From positions 124,001 to 188,000 of the forward strand of contig JAFEEG010000019.1 in the NCBI GenBank assembly GCA_018241225.1: 64,000 bases of DNA, written 5' to 3'. A model generated the notes under the pieces. That model was not told the DNA's origin. It searched no databases and was given only the letters and a program-made list of their open reading frames with translations. The position numbers and the translations under genes are program-made. The stretch's first letter is position 1, and each line of letters opens with the position of its first letter. The DNA comes from Pseudomonadota bacterium (GTDB taxonomy: Bacteria > Pseudomonadota > Gammaproteobacteria > Burkholderiales > Burkholderiaceae_C). This document shows positions 8,815-18,521 of the stretch, piece after piece.

Positions 8815-8828
8815 GGCGTGGCTCCGGT

Positions 8829-9365
8829 TCAGGCCCGCTGCGTGCGCTGTTGCGCGTCGCGCAGGTCTTCGCGCTGCTGCTTGAGCAGCTTGCTCTTGAT
8901 TCGGTTGCGCTTGAGCGGCGACAGGTATTCGACGAACACCTTGCCCAGCAAGTGATCCAGCTCGTGCTGGATGCACACCGCCAGCAGGCCTTCGGCCTCG
9001 ATGTTCTGCTCGTTGCCGTCGGCGTCCATCGCCTTGACCTTGACCGAGGTGGAGCGCTCCACGCCGTCGTAGATGCCGGGAACCGACAGACAGCCTTCCT
9101 CGTTGATGACTTTCTCGTCGCTGGCCCAGGTGATCTCGGGGTTGATGAGCACCAGCGGCGCATCGCGCTCTTCGGAGGTGTCGATGACCACCACGCGCTC
9201 GTGAACGTCGATCTGGGTTGCGGCCAGACCGATGCCGTTGGCGTCGTACATGGTTTCGAGCATGTCCGCCGCCAGCGTCTTGATGCGCTGGTCAATCTCC
9301 TTCACCGGCTTGGCCACCGTGTGCAGGCGTGGATCGGGGTAACTAAGAATGTTTCGTTTCGCCAT
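8829..9365 (-). CDS. def: Peptide deformylase
   Basis: Removes the N-formyl group from nascent proteins; an Fe/Zn metalloenzyme of 178 residues. All three signature motifs are present: [17 protein letters not shown] (metal Cys) and [12 protein letters not shown] (HExxH). Start: the ATG at 9365 gives [14 protein letters not shown], matching the family; an in-frame ATG 33 bases further upstream adds unconserved residues. It is divergent from the LysM protein gene across 166 bases. Confidence 0.97.
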   Translation of the reverse strand: MAKRNILSYPDPRLHTVAKPVKEIDQRIKTLAADMLETMYDANGIGLAATQIDVHERVVVIDTSEERDAPLVLINPEITWASDEKVINEEGCLSVPGIYDGVERSTSVKVKAMDADGNEQNIEAEGLLAVCIQHELDHLLGKVFVEYLSPLKRNRIKSKLLKQQREDLRDAQQRTQRA

Positions 9366-9531
9366 GAAAGAACCGCAGGTTGTGGGTATTTTCGCCACTT
9401 CCGGGGCTTGACGCGCCCGCCAAGGCCGATAAACGTTGCCCCCTCAAGGGCTTCAGCGCAGAATTCGTTGCAAATTGTGAGGATTTGTTCGACGGGCAAG
9501 CCCTGCCCAGCGCATGCACATCATCCCATCC

Positions 9532-10773
9532 ATGAAGACATCTAGCCCCGGCCACGGCCGCCCCTCTCGACCGAATTTTCGACCGGTGACGCGACCGAGC
9601 CTGCTGGCCGGCCTTGCCGCTCTGGCCGTGCTCGGCGCAGGGGTGCAATCGGCCCATGCGCAAAAGTACCCGATCACCGAGCAGCAGCGCGCCACGGCCC
9701 AGTCCACGTCCCAGGCCGGCATTCCGGTGAGCGAGCTCGCCCCCGGCGCGCCCGACGAATACACCGTCAAGCGCGGCGACACGCTGTGGGCCATCTCCCG
9801 CATGTACCTGCGCAGCCCTTGGCGCTGGCCGGAGCTGTGGGGCATGAACATGTCGGACATCAAGAATCCGCACCTGATCTACCCCGGCCAGGTTCTGTAC
9901 CTGGACAAGTCCAACGGGCGCGCGCGCCTGTCCACCCGTGCCGGCAGCGGCTCGGGCGGCACCATCAAGCTGTCGCCGCGCACGCGCTACGAGTCGCTGG
10001 CGGGCATGGCCCTGCCCACGCTCAAGCCCAGCCTCATCGAGCCCTTCCTGAGCGAGCCGGTGGTGGTGGACGAAAACACCCTGGCCACCGCACCGCGCAT
10101 CGTGGCCGGCAACGACAACCACGTGCTCCTGGCCCGCGGCGACCGCGCCTATGCCATGGGCGGTGCAGAAGGCGAGCTGATCGAGCAATCCGGGCCGATC
10201 AAGCAGTTCCGCGTGTTCCGCAACGCCACGCCGCTGGTCGATCCGGCCACCGGCGAAGTGCTGGGCTACGAGGCTCAGTACCTGGGCCGTGCCCAGCTCC
10301 AGCGCAGCCAGGCCATCGAATCGCAGATGCAGGACGGCAAGATGGTCACCAACGTGGTGCCGGCCACCATCGACCTGATCTCGGCCAAGGAAGAAATCCG
10401 CGCCGGCGACCGCCTGCTGCCCGAGCCGCCGCGCCAGCTGGTGAGCTACGTGCCGCGCGCACCTTCGGGCCCCATGGACGGCGGCCGCATCATCTCGGTG
10501 TACGGCAACGCCGTGACCTTTGCGGCACAAAACCAGGTGGTGGCGATCAACAAGGGCCTGCGCGACGGTATCGAGAGCGGCAACGTGCTGGCCATTCTCA
10601 AGAACGGCGAAGTCATTACCGACCGTACCAACGGCGGCAAGGAAACGCTCAAATTGCCCAATGAACGCATCGGTTTGCTGATGGTGTTCCGCCCCTTCGA
10701 AAAGGTGTCGTACGCTCTGATCCTCGAGATCAGCGATGTGCCGAAAGCCGGTGACCTGCTGGTCAATCCGTAG
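9532..10773 (+). CDS. LysM-domain cell-envelope protein
   Basis: A 413-residue exported protein. After an Arg-rich N-terminus the hydrophobic signal LLAGLAALAVLGAG ends at AHAQ near residue 44. A single LysM repeat at residues 76-124 begins EYTVKRGDTLWAIS and ends YPGQVLYL, so it should bind peptidoglycan. The remaining 290 residues have no catalytic motif I recognise. In beta-proteobacteria such a protein commonly precedes dprA. The ATG at 9532 gives the signal peptide; another ATG at 9514 would add six residues. Confidence 0.85.
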   Translation: MKTSSPGHGRPSRPNFRPVTRPSLLAGLAALAVLGAGVQSAHAQKYPITEQQRATAQSTSQAGIPVSELAPGAPDEYTVKRGDTLWAISRMYLRSPWRWPELWGMNMSDIKNPHLIYPGQVLYLDKSNGRARLSTRAGSGSGGTIKLSPRTRYESLAGMALPTLKPSLIEPFLSEPVVVDENTLATAPRIVAGNDNHVLLARGDRAYAMGGAEGELIEQSGPIKQFRVFRNATPLVDPATGEVLGYEAQYLGRAQLQRSQAIESQMQDGKMVTNVVPATIDLISAKEEIRAGDRLLPEPPRQLVSYVPRAPSGPMDGGRIISVYGNAVTFAAQNQVVAINKGLRDGIESGNVLAILKNGEVITDRTNGGKETLKLPNERIGLLMVFRPFEKVSYALILEISDVPKAGDLLVNP

Positions 10774-10793
10774 GCACATTAATTCACCTTTCC

Positions 10794-11930
10794 TTGGGTT
10801 CTCTTTCTCGCGACGAACTTCAACACTGGCTGCGACTGACGCTGCCCCCTGGGGTCGGCGACGGCACCTCTCGCAAGCTGCTTGCGGCCTTCGGCCTGCC
10901 TGAGGCGATATTCGCCCAGTCGCAGGCCGCGCTGCTGCAGGTGGTTTCGCAGGCCCAGGCCAACGCCCTGGCGCAGCAGCCCCCTGAACTGGACGCCCTG
11001 GTCGAACAGACCTGGCTGTGGCTGCAGGCCGCGCCCGAGCGCAATCGCATCGTGACGCTGGCCGATGCGGCCTATCCGGCCTCGCTGCTCGAAACCGCCG
11101 ATCCGCCCTTGCTGCTGTACCTGATGGGGCCGGCGCAATTCGACCTGACCCAGCTGGGCCGCAGCCTGGCGGTGGTCGGCAGCCGCAACCCCACGCCGCA
11201 GGGCGCGAGCAATGCACGCGCTTTCGGCCGAGCGCTGACCGAGTCTGGCGTCTCGGTGGTGTCGGGCCTGGCGCTGGGCATCGACGGCGCGGCGCACGAA
11301 GGCGCGCTCGATGGCGCCGCGGGCAACGACAAGTTGCTGGCGACGGTCGCCGTGGTCGGCACGGGGCTCGACCGGGTCTACCCGGCGCGGCATCGCCAAC
11401 TGGCGCATCGCATCGCACAGCAGGGTCTGCTGGTGAGCGAGCTGCCGCTGGGCACGCCGCCGCTCACCCAGAATTTTCCAAAGCGCAACCGGATCATCGC
11501 GGGACTCACCCGCGGCACGCTGGTGGTGGAGGCTGCGCTGCAGTCGGGCTCGCTCATCACCGCGCGGCTGGCGGTGGAGCAGGGCAAGGAGGTATTCGCC
11601 ATACCTGGCTCGATCCACGCGCCGCAGGCACGCGGCTGCCATGCGCTGATCCGCCAGGGCGCCAAGCTGGTGGAAACGGTCAAGGACATCTTCGAGGACC
11701 TGCGCCTCGAACCCGCACCCACGAAGCACGTCGCACCTTCCAGCGCTCGCACGCAAGAAGAGCCGCCCCTGCTCGCTGCAATGGGGCACGACCCGGTGAG
11801 CCTGGATGCACTGGTGGCCCGCACCGGCTGGCCCGCCGCACAGTTGCAGGCGCAGTTGCTCGAGATGGAGCTATCGGGCGAAGTGGCGCGACTGCCCGGG
11901 GGGTTGTTTCAACGCGTCGGTCACGCCTGA
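10794..11930 (+). CDS. dprA: DNA-processing protein DprA
   Basis: Binds incoming single-stranded DNA and loads RecA during natural transformation. It is 378 residues. The Rossmann-like core has VVGSRNPTPQG, VVSGLALGIDGAAHEGAL, VVGTGLDRVYPARH and FPKRNRIIAGL, all DprA signatures. A C-terminal winged-helix domain (about residues 315-370, DPVSLDALVARTGW) is present. The only reasonable start is TTG at 10794, 20 bases after the LysM gene stop, because no ATG or GTG precedes the conserved N-terminus in frame. Confidence 0.95.
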   Translation: MGSLSRDELQHWLRLTLPPGVGDGTSRKLLAAFGLPEAIFAQSQAALLQVVSQAQANALAQQPPELDALVEQTWLWLQAAPERNRIVTLADAAYPASLLETADPPLLLYLMGPAQFDLTQLGRSLAVVGSRNPTPQGASNARAFGRALTESGVSVVSGLALGIDGAAHEGALDGAAGNDKLLATVAVVGTGLDRVYPARHRQLAHRIAQQGLLVSELPLGTPPLTQNFPKRNRIIAGLTRGTLVVEAALQSGSLITARLAVEQGKEVFAIPGSIHAPQARGCHALIRQGAKLVETVKDIFEDLRLEPAPTKHVAPSSARTQEEPPLLAAMGHDPVSLDALVARTGWPAAQLQAQLLEMELSGEVARLPGGLFQRVGHA

Positions 11931-11970
11931 TACCGATTGCCACGACACCTCAGTCCGGTATATTGGCTCC

Positions 11971-12501
11971 ATGTATGACGTGCTTGTATTCGTTTACGAA
12001 AACTACTGGCGCGGCGACGCTTGCCCCGAGGCCGAACAACTGGGCCGCAAGCTCAGTGCCAATGGCTTCGAGGAAGACGAGATACGCGACGCGCTTCAGT
12101 GGCTCGACGGGCTGAGCCTGGCCACCCAGGGCATCCAGCTCACGCGCAACGAAGATGACGACGACGACGCGAGCACCAGCGTCACCGTCGGCACACCCGT
12201 TTCATTCGATCAGGCACTCGAGCCATCGCGCAACGCCATGCGGGTGTACTCGGTGGCCGAGCAAGACCACCTGGGCGCCGAGTGTCTTGGCTTCCTAACC
12301 TTCCTGGACAGCGCGCAGGCCCTGCCTGCCGGCATGCGCGAAGTGGTCATCGAGCGGGCCATGGCCGCGCCCGGCGATCCGCTGGCGCTGGAAGAGCTGA
12401 AGATCATCTTGCTGATGGTGCACTGGAGCACTGGCATCGAGCCCGACACGCTGGTGCTCGACGAGCTCTGCGACGATCCGGCCGACCGGATCGCGCATTG
12501 A
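11971..12501 (+). CDS. smg: Smg family protein (DUF494)
   Basis: A 176-residue cytosolic protein of the Smg/DUF494 family, usually encoded beside dprA (and often topA). Its function is not established. The start MYDVLVFVYENYW is the diagnostic N-terminus and fixes the ATG at 11971. An acidic run of five Asp near residue 62 separates the N-terminal from the C-terminal part (EELKIILLMVHWSTG). topA, which often follows, is not here; the next gene is on the opposite strand. Confidence 0.93.
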   Translation: MYDVLVFVYENYWRGDACPEAEQLGRKLSANGFEEDEIRDALQWLDGLSLATQGIQLTRNEDDDDDASTSVTVGTPVSFDQALEPSRNAMRVYSVAEQDHLGAECLGFLTFLDSAQALPAGMREVVIERAMAAPGDPLALEELKIILLMVHWSTGIEPDTLVLDELCDDPADRIAH

Positions 12502-12503
12502 CT

Positions 12504-12520
12504 GAAGCCCCCCGGGCTTC
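12504..12520. terminator. Short hairpin between convergent smg and DUF1631 gene
   Basis: GAAGCCC (12504-12510) and GGGCTTC (12514-12520) form a 7-base stem with a 3-base loop directly after the smg stop. It lacks a T run, so it is a weak terminator candidate. Confidence 0.35.
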
Positions 12521-12578
12521 CACTTCGCTTAGCTGCGTGTAATTCGCCGCCCCGTGGGCTACGGCCTCGGGCCCATGC

Positions 12579-14957
12579 CTAGTCCAGCAGGCGCTCGGGA
12601 TTGGCGTCGAGCTTGGCCAGCGCTTCGCGCGTGGCGCGCACGGTCAGCGACTCTTCTTCGGCCGGCACGAGCAGGCCTGCCTGCAGGTACGAGGCCAGGC
12701 GGCCGGCCTGGATGAGGAAGCTCCGGCCGCCAGGGGCGGCAAACAGATGCAGCTGCTTGCGGTCGCTGCGCCACACGAACTGCACCTGCGTGGGGCGGTT
12801 GTTGTGGTCCAGCATGAACCAGTTGCCCACCTGCAGGTCGTGCGCCCAGGCCAGCATCTCTTCGCTGACCTTGGCACCGGTGTCGGGCACCACTTCGATG
12901 GAGGCGGCGTCCACGCCCAGCAGGAGTTCGATGCTGGCGGCGTCCAGCGGCAGGTCGGTGGCGCCCTCGTCGCTGACGAAATCTTCCAGGTTGGCCAGGC
13001 GCTTGGCCATGGCGTCGATCTGGGCCGACGGAATGGCGTCGGTCTTGGACATGAAGGCGTCGGCCAGGGTCTGGCCGATGGTCTTGATGTGCTGCTCCTG
13101 CGGATCGCCCTCGATTCCCAGCAGGGCCATGCCCTGGCGCAGGCGCTGCAGCAGGTTGGGCAGGTCCTGGATGACGCGGGTGCGATCGTTGCGGTTGGGC
13201 TTGGCACTGGCCGCCCATACCAGGTCGGCGGCGGCGCGCTTGAGGGTGACGGTCTGCTGGTCTTGTGCGCCGTAGCGCAGCGCAGCCAGGGCCAGCACCT
13301 CGGCCCACACCTTGAACAGGAACTCGCGGATCTCCTCGCGCACGGGGATGTCGTTGAGCATCTTGCGCAACTCGATGGTGTACTGGATCGCCATCGTCTC
13401 CTTCTGCTCCACCTGCTGCGCCACGCTCATCAGGCGCTGGGTGGCATCGCTTTGCGTGAGGTACTTGGAGAGAAAAGCGACGAATTCGTCGTACACCAGC
13501 TTGAACACGCGCTGGCCGGTTTCGGGATACTGCTCGATGACCTGCACCACGCGGCGGATCTCGCCTTCGAGCGCACTGCCGGAAATGGCCGCGGCGTCGA
13601 AACCCATCACGCACGAACCCATGCGGTCGATGAGCATGCGTGCGGGGTGCTGCAGCGTGCCGAAGAACTCGGGCTCGGCAATGGCCACCCGCAGCACAGG
13701 CATCTGCAGGCGCGCAAACCACACGCGCGCCGAGAACGGAATGCGTTCCTCGGACAGGATGGCCTGGAACATCAGGGCCACGATTTCCACCGTGGCCTTG
13801 TCGGCGGTGGTGGGCGCCTTTTTCTTGAGCTCGGCCGCGCGGCGGCGCATGTCGACCGCGCTTTGCTGGATGGCCGTGGCCTCGTCGCCCACCACATATT
13901 GCGAGGAAGCAGCGCGGTAGGCCACCTCGGCATCCATGATGGCCTGCACGAACACCGGCGAGGCCGCGCCCAGCGGGACGCTGCGCGGGCCACCGACGCC
14001 ACCGGCAGCATTCGCTGCCATGGCGCTGCTGCCGCCGACGAATTCGCTGCCGATGCGCGCAGTGACGAATCGCTTGAGGCTGCTGAGCACGCCCTGCGCC
14101 CGTTGGGCCGCAATCATCAAGGGCGTGCCGAGGAAGGGGAAGTCGCCCGCGCCCATTGCAGCGGCGGGCCGGCTGACGCCCGCCGGGTTCTGCAAGCCGA
14201 TGGCCGCGGGCGCGAACACCGCGCCGCCGCCATGCAAGGGAGCGTCCATCGTCATGCCGCGGCCGGAAAAGCCCATCGGCACCGAGGAGGGCGCCCCATG
14301 GGCGCGCTTGACGAAGCCCTTGAGGTCGATCTCGGGCATGATGCCGCGGCTGACCAGGAAGGCGTTGGCGTCCTTGTAGGCCTTCAGGATCACGTCGAGC
14401 ATCTGCTGCTGGACCACGTCCTGCACCTTGGTCCACAGCGCCCGGGTCAGGCCCGCCGCCAGCCACTGGTCGACCAGCAACTTGGCCAGCACTTCAGGCC
14501 GCAGCACGTCCTTGGGACTGAGCTCGCCCGTGTTCTCGAGGTACTGCATGCGCAGGCGCAGGTCGTTGAGCTCGAAGCTGGCCTTGTCCTGGATCACCAG
14601 GGCCAGGCGCGACGACAGGATGTTGTTCTCCACCACTTCGTCGCCGATGAGCTCCAGCCCGCCGCTGAGCGACTGCAGCGACGAGCTGCCGGACTGCATG
14701 CCCTGCAGGGCCCTGCGCCAGCCAGAGGCCGTCAGGTTGACCCAGCGCGACTCCTGCTCGACGAAGGCGACGAAGTCATCGCGGTGCTGGTGCATTTCGC
14801 GGGCGCTGCCACCACCCTGGCTCGACAGGGAACTGAGCCGCTCGCGAATGGCGTGCGCGGTGGGCGCGATCACGCCTTCGGTAGCGACAACGAAGCGCTC
14901 GCGCGTCTCGCGCGCAATTTGAACGGAAGATGCGTTGGAACGCTCTGGGCTGCTCAT
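12579..14957 (-). CDS. DUF1631 family protein
   Basis: A 792-residue protein of the beta-proteobacterial DUF1631 family, function unknown. No signal peptide or membrane helix is visible; it is largely helical with a Gly/Ala/Pro-rich stretch around residues 235-330. The N-terminal segment (residues 65-75) reads DDFVAFVEQES, and the region RLRMQYLENTGELSPKDVLRP is typical. The C-terminal part contains a PilZ-like pattern (LQVGNWFMLDHN, then VQFVWRSDRKQLHLF), suggesting c-di-GMP-related binding; this last point is inference. It is transcribed alone, convergent with smg. Confidence 0.82.
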   Translation of the reverse strand: MSSPERSNASSVQIARETRERFVVATEGVIAPTAHAIRERLSSLSSQGGGSAREMHQHRDDFVAFVEQESRWVNLTASGWRRALQGMQSGSSSLQSLSGGLELIGDEVVENNILSSRLALVIQDKASFELNDLRLRMQYLENTGELSPKDVLRPEVLAKLLVDQWLAAGLTRALWTKVQDVVQQQMLDVILKAYKDANAFLVSRGIMPEIDLKGFVKRAHGAPSSVPMGFSGRGMTMDAPLHGGGAVFAPAAIGLQNPAGVSRPAAAMGAGDFPFLGTPLMIAAQRAQGVLSSLKRFVTARIGSEFVGGSSAMAANAAGGVGGPRSVPLGAASPVFVQAIMDAEVAYRAASSQYVVGDEATAIQQSAVDMRRRAAELKKKAPTTADKATVEIVALMFQAILSEERIPFSARVWFARLQMPVLRVAIAEPEFFGTLQHPARMLIDRMGSCVMGFDAAAISGSALEGEIRRVVQVIEQYPETGQRVFKLVYDEFVAFLSKYLTQSDATQRLMSVAQQVEQKETMAIQYTIELRKMLNDIPVREEIREFLFKVWAEVLALAALRYGAQDQQTVTLKRAAADLVWAASAKPNRNDRTRVIQDLPNLLQRLRQGMALLGIEGDPQEQHIKTIGQTLADAFMSKTDAIPSAQIDAMAKRLANLEDFVSDEGATDLPLDAASIELLLGVDAASIEVVPDTGAKVSEEMLAWAHDLQVGNWFMLDHNNRPTQVQFVWRSDRKQLHLFAAPGGRSFLIQAGRLASYLQAGLLVPAEEESLTVRATREALAKLDANPERLLD

Positions 14958-15072
14958 GGGAGGTCAGGTCCGCTGGACACCGGCGGCACCGCCGAGCTTG
15001 CCCTGTGCGCGCAATCCGCACAAGTGTCGCAGCATGCTCGGCAACCCCAACGTCGCGTCCGGCCCACGGCTA

Positions 15073-16026
15073 TCAGACGACTGCGCCGGCGTTCGGATCG
15101 TCCGGATCGCCATCTCGCTTGGTGGAGCCCTTGACCAGGTCTTCGCGCTTGACGCCCAGCCACATGGCAATGGCGGCGGCCACGAAGGCGGAGGAGTAGA
15201 TACCGAAGCAGATGCCGATGGTCAGCGCCAGCGCAAAGTAGTGCAGCGTGGGGCCGCCGAAGAAGAACATCGACAGCACCACCAGCTGCGTGGAGCCGTG
15301 GGTGATGATGGTGCGGCTGATGGTGGAGGTGATCGCGCTGTCGATGATCTCCACGGTGCTCATCTTGCGGTAGCGCCGGAAGTTCTCGCGGATGCGGTCG
15401 AAGATAACGACCGATTCGTTCACCGAGTAGCCCAGCACCGCCAGCACCGCCGCCAGCACCGCCAGCGAGAACTCCCACTGGAAGAAGGCGAAGAAGCCCA
15501 GGATGATCACCACGTCGTGCAGGTTGGCCAGCACCGTGGCCAGGGCGAACTTCCACTCGAAGCGGAAGGCCAGGTAGACCATGATGCCCACCACCACCAT
15601 GGCCAGGGCCTTCAATCCGTTGGTGGTGAGTTCGTCGCCCACCTGCGGGCCCACGAACTCATTGCGGCGCAACTGCACCGACGCATCGTCGGCCTTCAAT
15701 GCGTCCATGACCTGGGCGCTTTGCTGCGAAGAGCTCACACCCTTCTGGGCCGGCAGGCGGATCATCACGTCGCGCGAGGTGCCGAAGTTCTGCACCTGCA
15801 CGTCCTGGAAGCCCAGCTTGCCGATGGCCTCGCGCATCTTGCCGAGGTCGGCCGTCTGCTGGTAGGCCACTTCCATGACCGTGCCGCCGGTGAACTCCAC
15901 CGACAGGTGCAGCCCGCGGTGGAACAGGAAGAACACGGCCAGCACGAAGGTGATGACCGAGATGGCGTTCAGCACCAGCGCGTGGCGCATGAACGGAATG
16001 GTGCGGTGGATGCGGAAAAATTCCAT
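15073..16026 (-). CDS. secF: Protein translocase subunit SecF
   Basis: Inner-membrane subunit of the SecDF complex, which uses the proton gradient to aid protein export. At 317 residues it has the usual six membrane segments and a periplasmic loop (about residues 35-140). The N-terminus MEFFRIHRTIPFMRHA, the strand VEFTGGTVMEVAY and the membrane motif NESVVIFDRIREN are diagnostic. It lies 14 bases downstream of secD in the order yajC-secD-secF. Confidence 0.97.
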   Translation of the reverse strand: MEFFRIHRTIPFMRHALVLNAISVITFVLAVFFLFHRGLHLSVEFTGGTVMEVAYQQTADLGKMREAIGKLGFQDVQVQNFGTSRDVMIRLPAQKGVSSSQQSAQVMDALKADDASVQLRRNEFVGPQVGDELTTNGLKALAMVVVGIMVYLAFRFEWKFALATVLANLHDVVIILGFFAFFQWEFSLAVLAAVLAVLGYSVNESVVIFDRIRENFRRYRKMSTVEIIDSAITSTISRTIITHGSTQLVVLSMFFFGGPTLHYFALALTIGICFGIYSSAFVAAAIAMWLGVKREDLVKGSTKRDGDPDDPNAGAVV

Positions 16027-16040
16027 GACGCGTCCTGCTC

Positions 16041-17930
16041 TTACTTGTTTTCCACCACGGCGGCGGTGTCAGGCCGCCACACGGTGCCGATGGACACGCT
16101 CTTGAGCTTCTTCTTGCGTCCGTACCAGAAATTGACCAGGCCGCGCGAGAAGAACACGGCCGAGAACATCGAGGTGACGATGCCGATGCAGTGCACCACC
16201 GCGAAGCCGCGCACCGGCCCCGAGCCGAAGGCCAGCAGCGCAATGCCGGCAATGAGGGTGGTGACGTTGGAGTCCAGGATGGTGTTCCAGGCGCGGTCGT
16301 AGCCGGCATGGATGGCCGCCTGCGGCGAAGCGCCGGCGCGCAGTTCTTCGCGCACGCGCTCGTTGATCAGCACGTTGGAGTCGATGGCCACGCCGATGGC
16401 CAGCGCCATGGCGGCAATGCCAGGCAGCGTCAGCGTGGCTTGCAGCATCGACAGGATGGCCACCAGCAGCAGCAGGTTGACCGCCAGGGCGATGGACGAG
16501 AACAGGCCGAACAGCGCGTAGTAGGCGCACATGAAGATCATGATCGCCAGGAAGCCGTAGGCCACGCTCTTGAAGCCCTTCTCGATGTTGTCCGCGCCGA
16601 GCGTGGGGCCGATGGTGCTTTCCTCGATGATCTCCATGGGCGCGGCCAGCGAGCCGGCGCGCAGCAGCAGGGCCAGGTCGCTGGCCTCCACCACGCTCAT
16701 CGAGCCCGAGATCTGGAAGCGCGTGCCCAGCTCGCCGTTGATCGACGGCGCCGTGAGCACCTCGCCCTTGCCCTTCTCGAACAGCAGGATGGCCATGCGC
16801 TTGCGGAAGTTCTCGCGGCTGACGTCGCGCATGATGCGACCGCCCTTGGCGTCCACGGTCAGGTCGACCTTGGGCTGCTGGGTCTGCGAGTCGAAGCCGG
16901 GCTGTGCATCGGTCAGGTTCTCGCCGGTGATGATCACCTGCTTCTTGACGATGACGGGGCGGCCCTGGCGGTCGGTGAATTTCTCCGAGCCGAAAGGCAC
17001 CGGGCCGCTGCCTGTTTCGGCGGCGCGGCCCTCGGCCGATTCGTCCACCAGGCGCAGCTCCAGCGTGGCGGTGCGGCCCAGGATGTCCTTGGCCTTGGCG
17101 GTGTCCTGCACGCCGGGCAGCTGCACCACGATGCGGTCGATGCCCTGCTGCTGGATCACCGGCTCGGCCACGCCCAGCTCGTTGATCCGGTTGTGCAGGG
17201 TGGTGATGTTCTGCTTGAGCGCCGCGTCTTGCAGGCGACGGGCCGCCTCGGGCTTGAAGGTGGTGGAGAGCTTCCACTCGGCGCCTTCCTGGCTGGTCGT
17301 GGCGACCAGGTCGGTGAACTGGTCCTGCACGATGCGCTGGGTGGCTTCGAGCGACGCCTGGTCACGGAAGCGCACTTCCACCGTCTGGCCGTTGCGGCTC
17401 ACCGCCGTGCCGCGGATGCCCTTGTCGCGCAACGCCTGGCGCAGGTCGCTGGAAATGGTCTCGGCCTTCTTGTCCAGCGCGCCCTTCATGTCGACCTGCA
17501 GCATGAAGTGCACGCCGCCGCGCAGGTCCAGGCCCAGGTACATCGGATGGGCATGCAGCGCGGTGAGCCACGAGGGCGAGCGCGACACCAGGTTGAGCGC
17601 AACCACGTAGGGTGCGTCGTTGGCGTCGGGCACCAGCGCATGCTGGAGCACGTCGCGGGCCTTGAGCTGGTCGTCGGTGGTGACGAAGCGCGCCCGCACC
17701 GAGGTGCCGTCCAGCGTGAGCATGTCAGGCTGCAGGTTGGCCGCCTTCAACGCGGCCTCGATGCGGGTGCGGGTGCTGTCGTCGACCTTGACGGTGGACT
17801 TGGCGGCCGACACCTGCACCGCAGGTGCCTCGCCGAAGAAATTGGGCAGGGCATACAGCAGCCCCACCAGCAGCACGATCACGATGATCGCGTACTTCCA
17901 GACCGGGTAACGGTTCATGATCGCGCTCAC
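16041..17930 (-). CDS. secD: Protein translocase subunit SecD
   Basis: The large subunit of SecDF, 629 residues, normal for proteobacteria. The N-terminal helix (residues 10-27) leads into a large periplasmic region with GLDLRGGVHFMLQVD. Five further membrane helices follow, including IGVAIDSNVLINERVREELR, the conserved transmembrane motif for proton movement. It is followed by secF and preceded by yajC on the same strand. Confidence 0.97.
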   Translation of the reverse strand: MSAIMNRYPVWKYAIIVIVLLVGLLYALPNFFGEAPAVQVSAAKSTVKVDDSTRTRIEAALKAANLQPDMLTLDGTSVRARFVTTDDQLKARDVLQHALVPDANDAPYVVALNLVSRSPSWLTALHAHPMYLGLDLRGGVHFMLQVDMKGALDKKAETISSDLRQALRDKGIRGTAVSRNGQTVEVRFRDQASLEATQRIVQDQFTDLVATTSQEGAEWKLSTTFKPEAARRLQDAALKQNITTLHNRINELGVAEPVIQQQGIDRIVVQLPGVQDTAKAKDILGRTATLELRLVDESAEGRAAETGSGPVPFGSEKFTDRQGRPVIVKKQVIITGENLTDAQPGFDSQTQQPKVDLTVDAKGGRIMRDVSRENFRKRMAILLFEKGKGEVLTAPSINGELGTRFQISGSMSVVEASDLALLLRAGSLAAPMEIIEESTIGPTLGADNIEKGFKSVAYGFLAIMIFMCAYYALFGLFSSIALAVNLLLLVAILSMLQATLTLPGIAAMALAIGVAIDSNVLINERVREELRAGASPQAAIHAGYDRAWNTILDSNVTTLIAGIALLAFGSGPVRGFAVVHCIGIVTSMFSAVFFSRGLVNFWYGRKKKLKSVSIGTVWRPDTAAVVENK

Positions 17931-17975
17931 GCGGCAGCGTTGTCCGCCGCCGCCGAAAAGAGAAAAACTGCTTGC

Positions 17976-18302
17976 TTACTTGACGGTGCCCTTGGGCAGC
18001 ACCTGGACCACGGCGTTGCGCTGCACGCGCACGTTCACGCCAGCAGCGATTTCCAGAGTCATGTACTGGTCGCCGAGTTCCGTGATCTTGCCCAGTACGC
18101 CGCCAGCGGTGGCAACTTCGTCACCCTTGGCCAGGGCGGACAGCATGTTGCGGGTTTCCTTCTGGCGCTTCATCTGGGGGCGGATCATGACGAAGTACAG
18201 CACCACGAACATGAGCAGCAGCGGCAGCATGCTGCCGATCGAGGACATCATGTCGCCGCCGGCTGCGGGGGCGGTTTGTGCGAAGGCGGAAGAAATGAAC
18301 AA
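17976..18302 (-). CDS. yajC: Preprotein translocase subunit YajC (TTG start)
   Basis: A 108-residue single-pass membrane protein associated with SecDF. The membrane helix is LPLLLMFVVLYFVMIRPQMK near residues 25-44, followed by the cytosolic domain with GDEVATAGGVLGKI. The start is TTG at 18302-18300, giving FISSAFAQTAPAAGG, the form common in this group. A GGAGAA ribosome site (18308-18313, minus strand) is correctly spaced. Longer in-frame reading has no membrane or family features. Confidence 0.93.
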   Translation of the reverse strand: MFISSAFAQTAPAAGGDMMSSIGSMLPLLLMFVVLYFVMIRPQMKRQKETRNMLSALAKGDEVATAGGVLGKITELGDQYMTLEIAAGVNVRVQRNAVVQVLPKGTVK

Positions 18303-18307
18303 GAGGG

Positions 18308-18313
18308 TTCTCC
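18308..18313 (-). promoter_or_regulatory. Ribosome binding site fixing the yajC TTG start
   Basis: GGAGAA on the minus strand, 5 bases before the TTG at 18302. There is no ATG or GTG nearby in frame, so this site decides the start. Confidence 0.7.
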
Positions 18314-18473
18314 AACAGGGGGATCGACAGGCCGCGGGCATCCGCCCACGATTCCAGGTGGCCGCCGCGTCTATGCGCGGCCACGCGGCGCGGGCCGAAG
18401 CCCCCGCACGCCAACCGCGCATTGTAGGACGCCCCCAGGCGCCAATATCCCCCTAACCCGGCTGCCGGACCGG

Positions 18474-18496
18474 GGTTTTCACCGGGGATGAAAACC
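18474..18496. repeat. Inverted repeat between yajC and the ferredoxin oxidoreductase gene
   Basis: GGTTTTCA (18474-18481) and TGAAAACC (18489-18496) form a perfect 8-base stem with a 7-base loop, 26 bases past the end of the minus-strand gene ending at 18522. It may terminate that transcript, but no T run follows. Otherwise 18303-18521 holds no gene I can support. Confidence 0.4.
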
Positions 18497-18521
18497 TCCG
18501 GCTACTCGCCCACGAGCCAAT

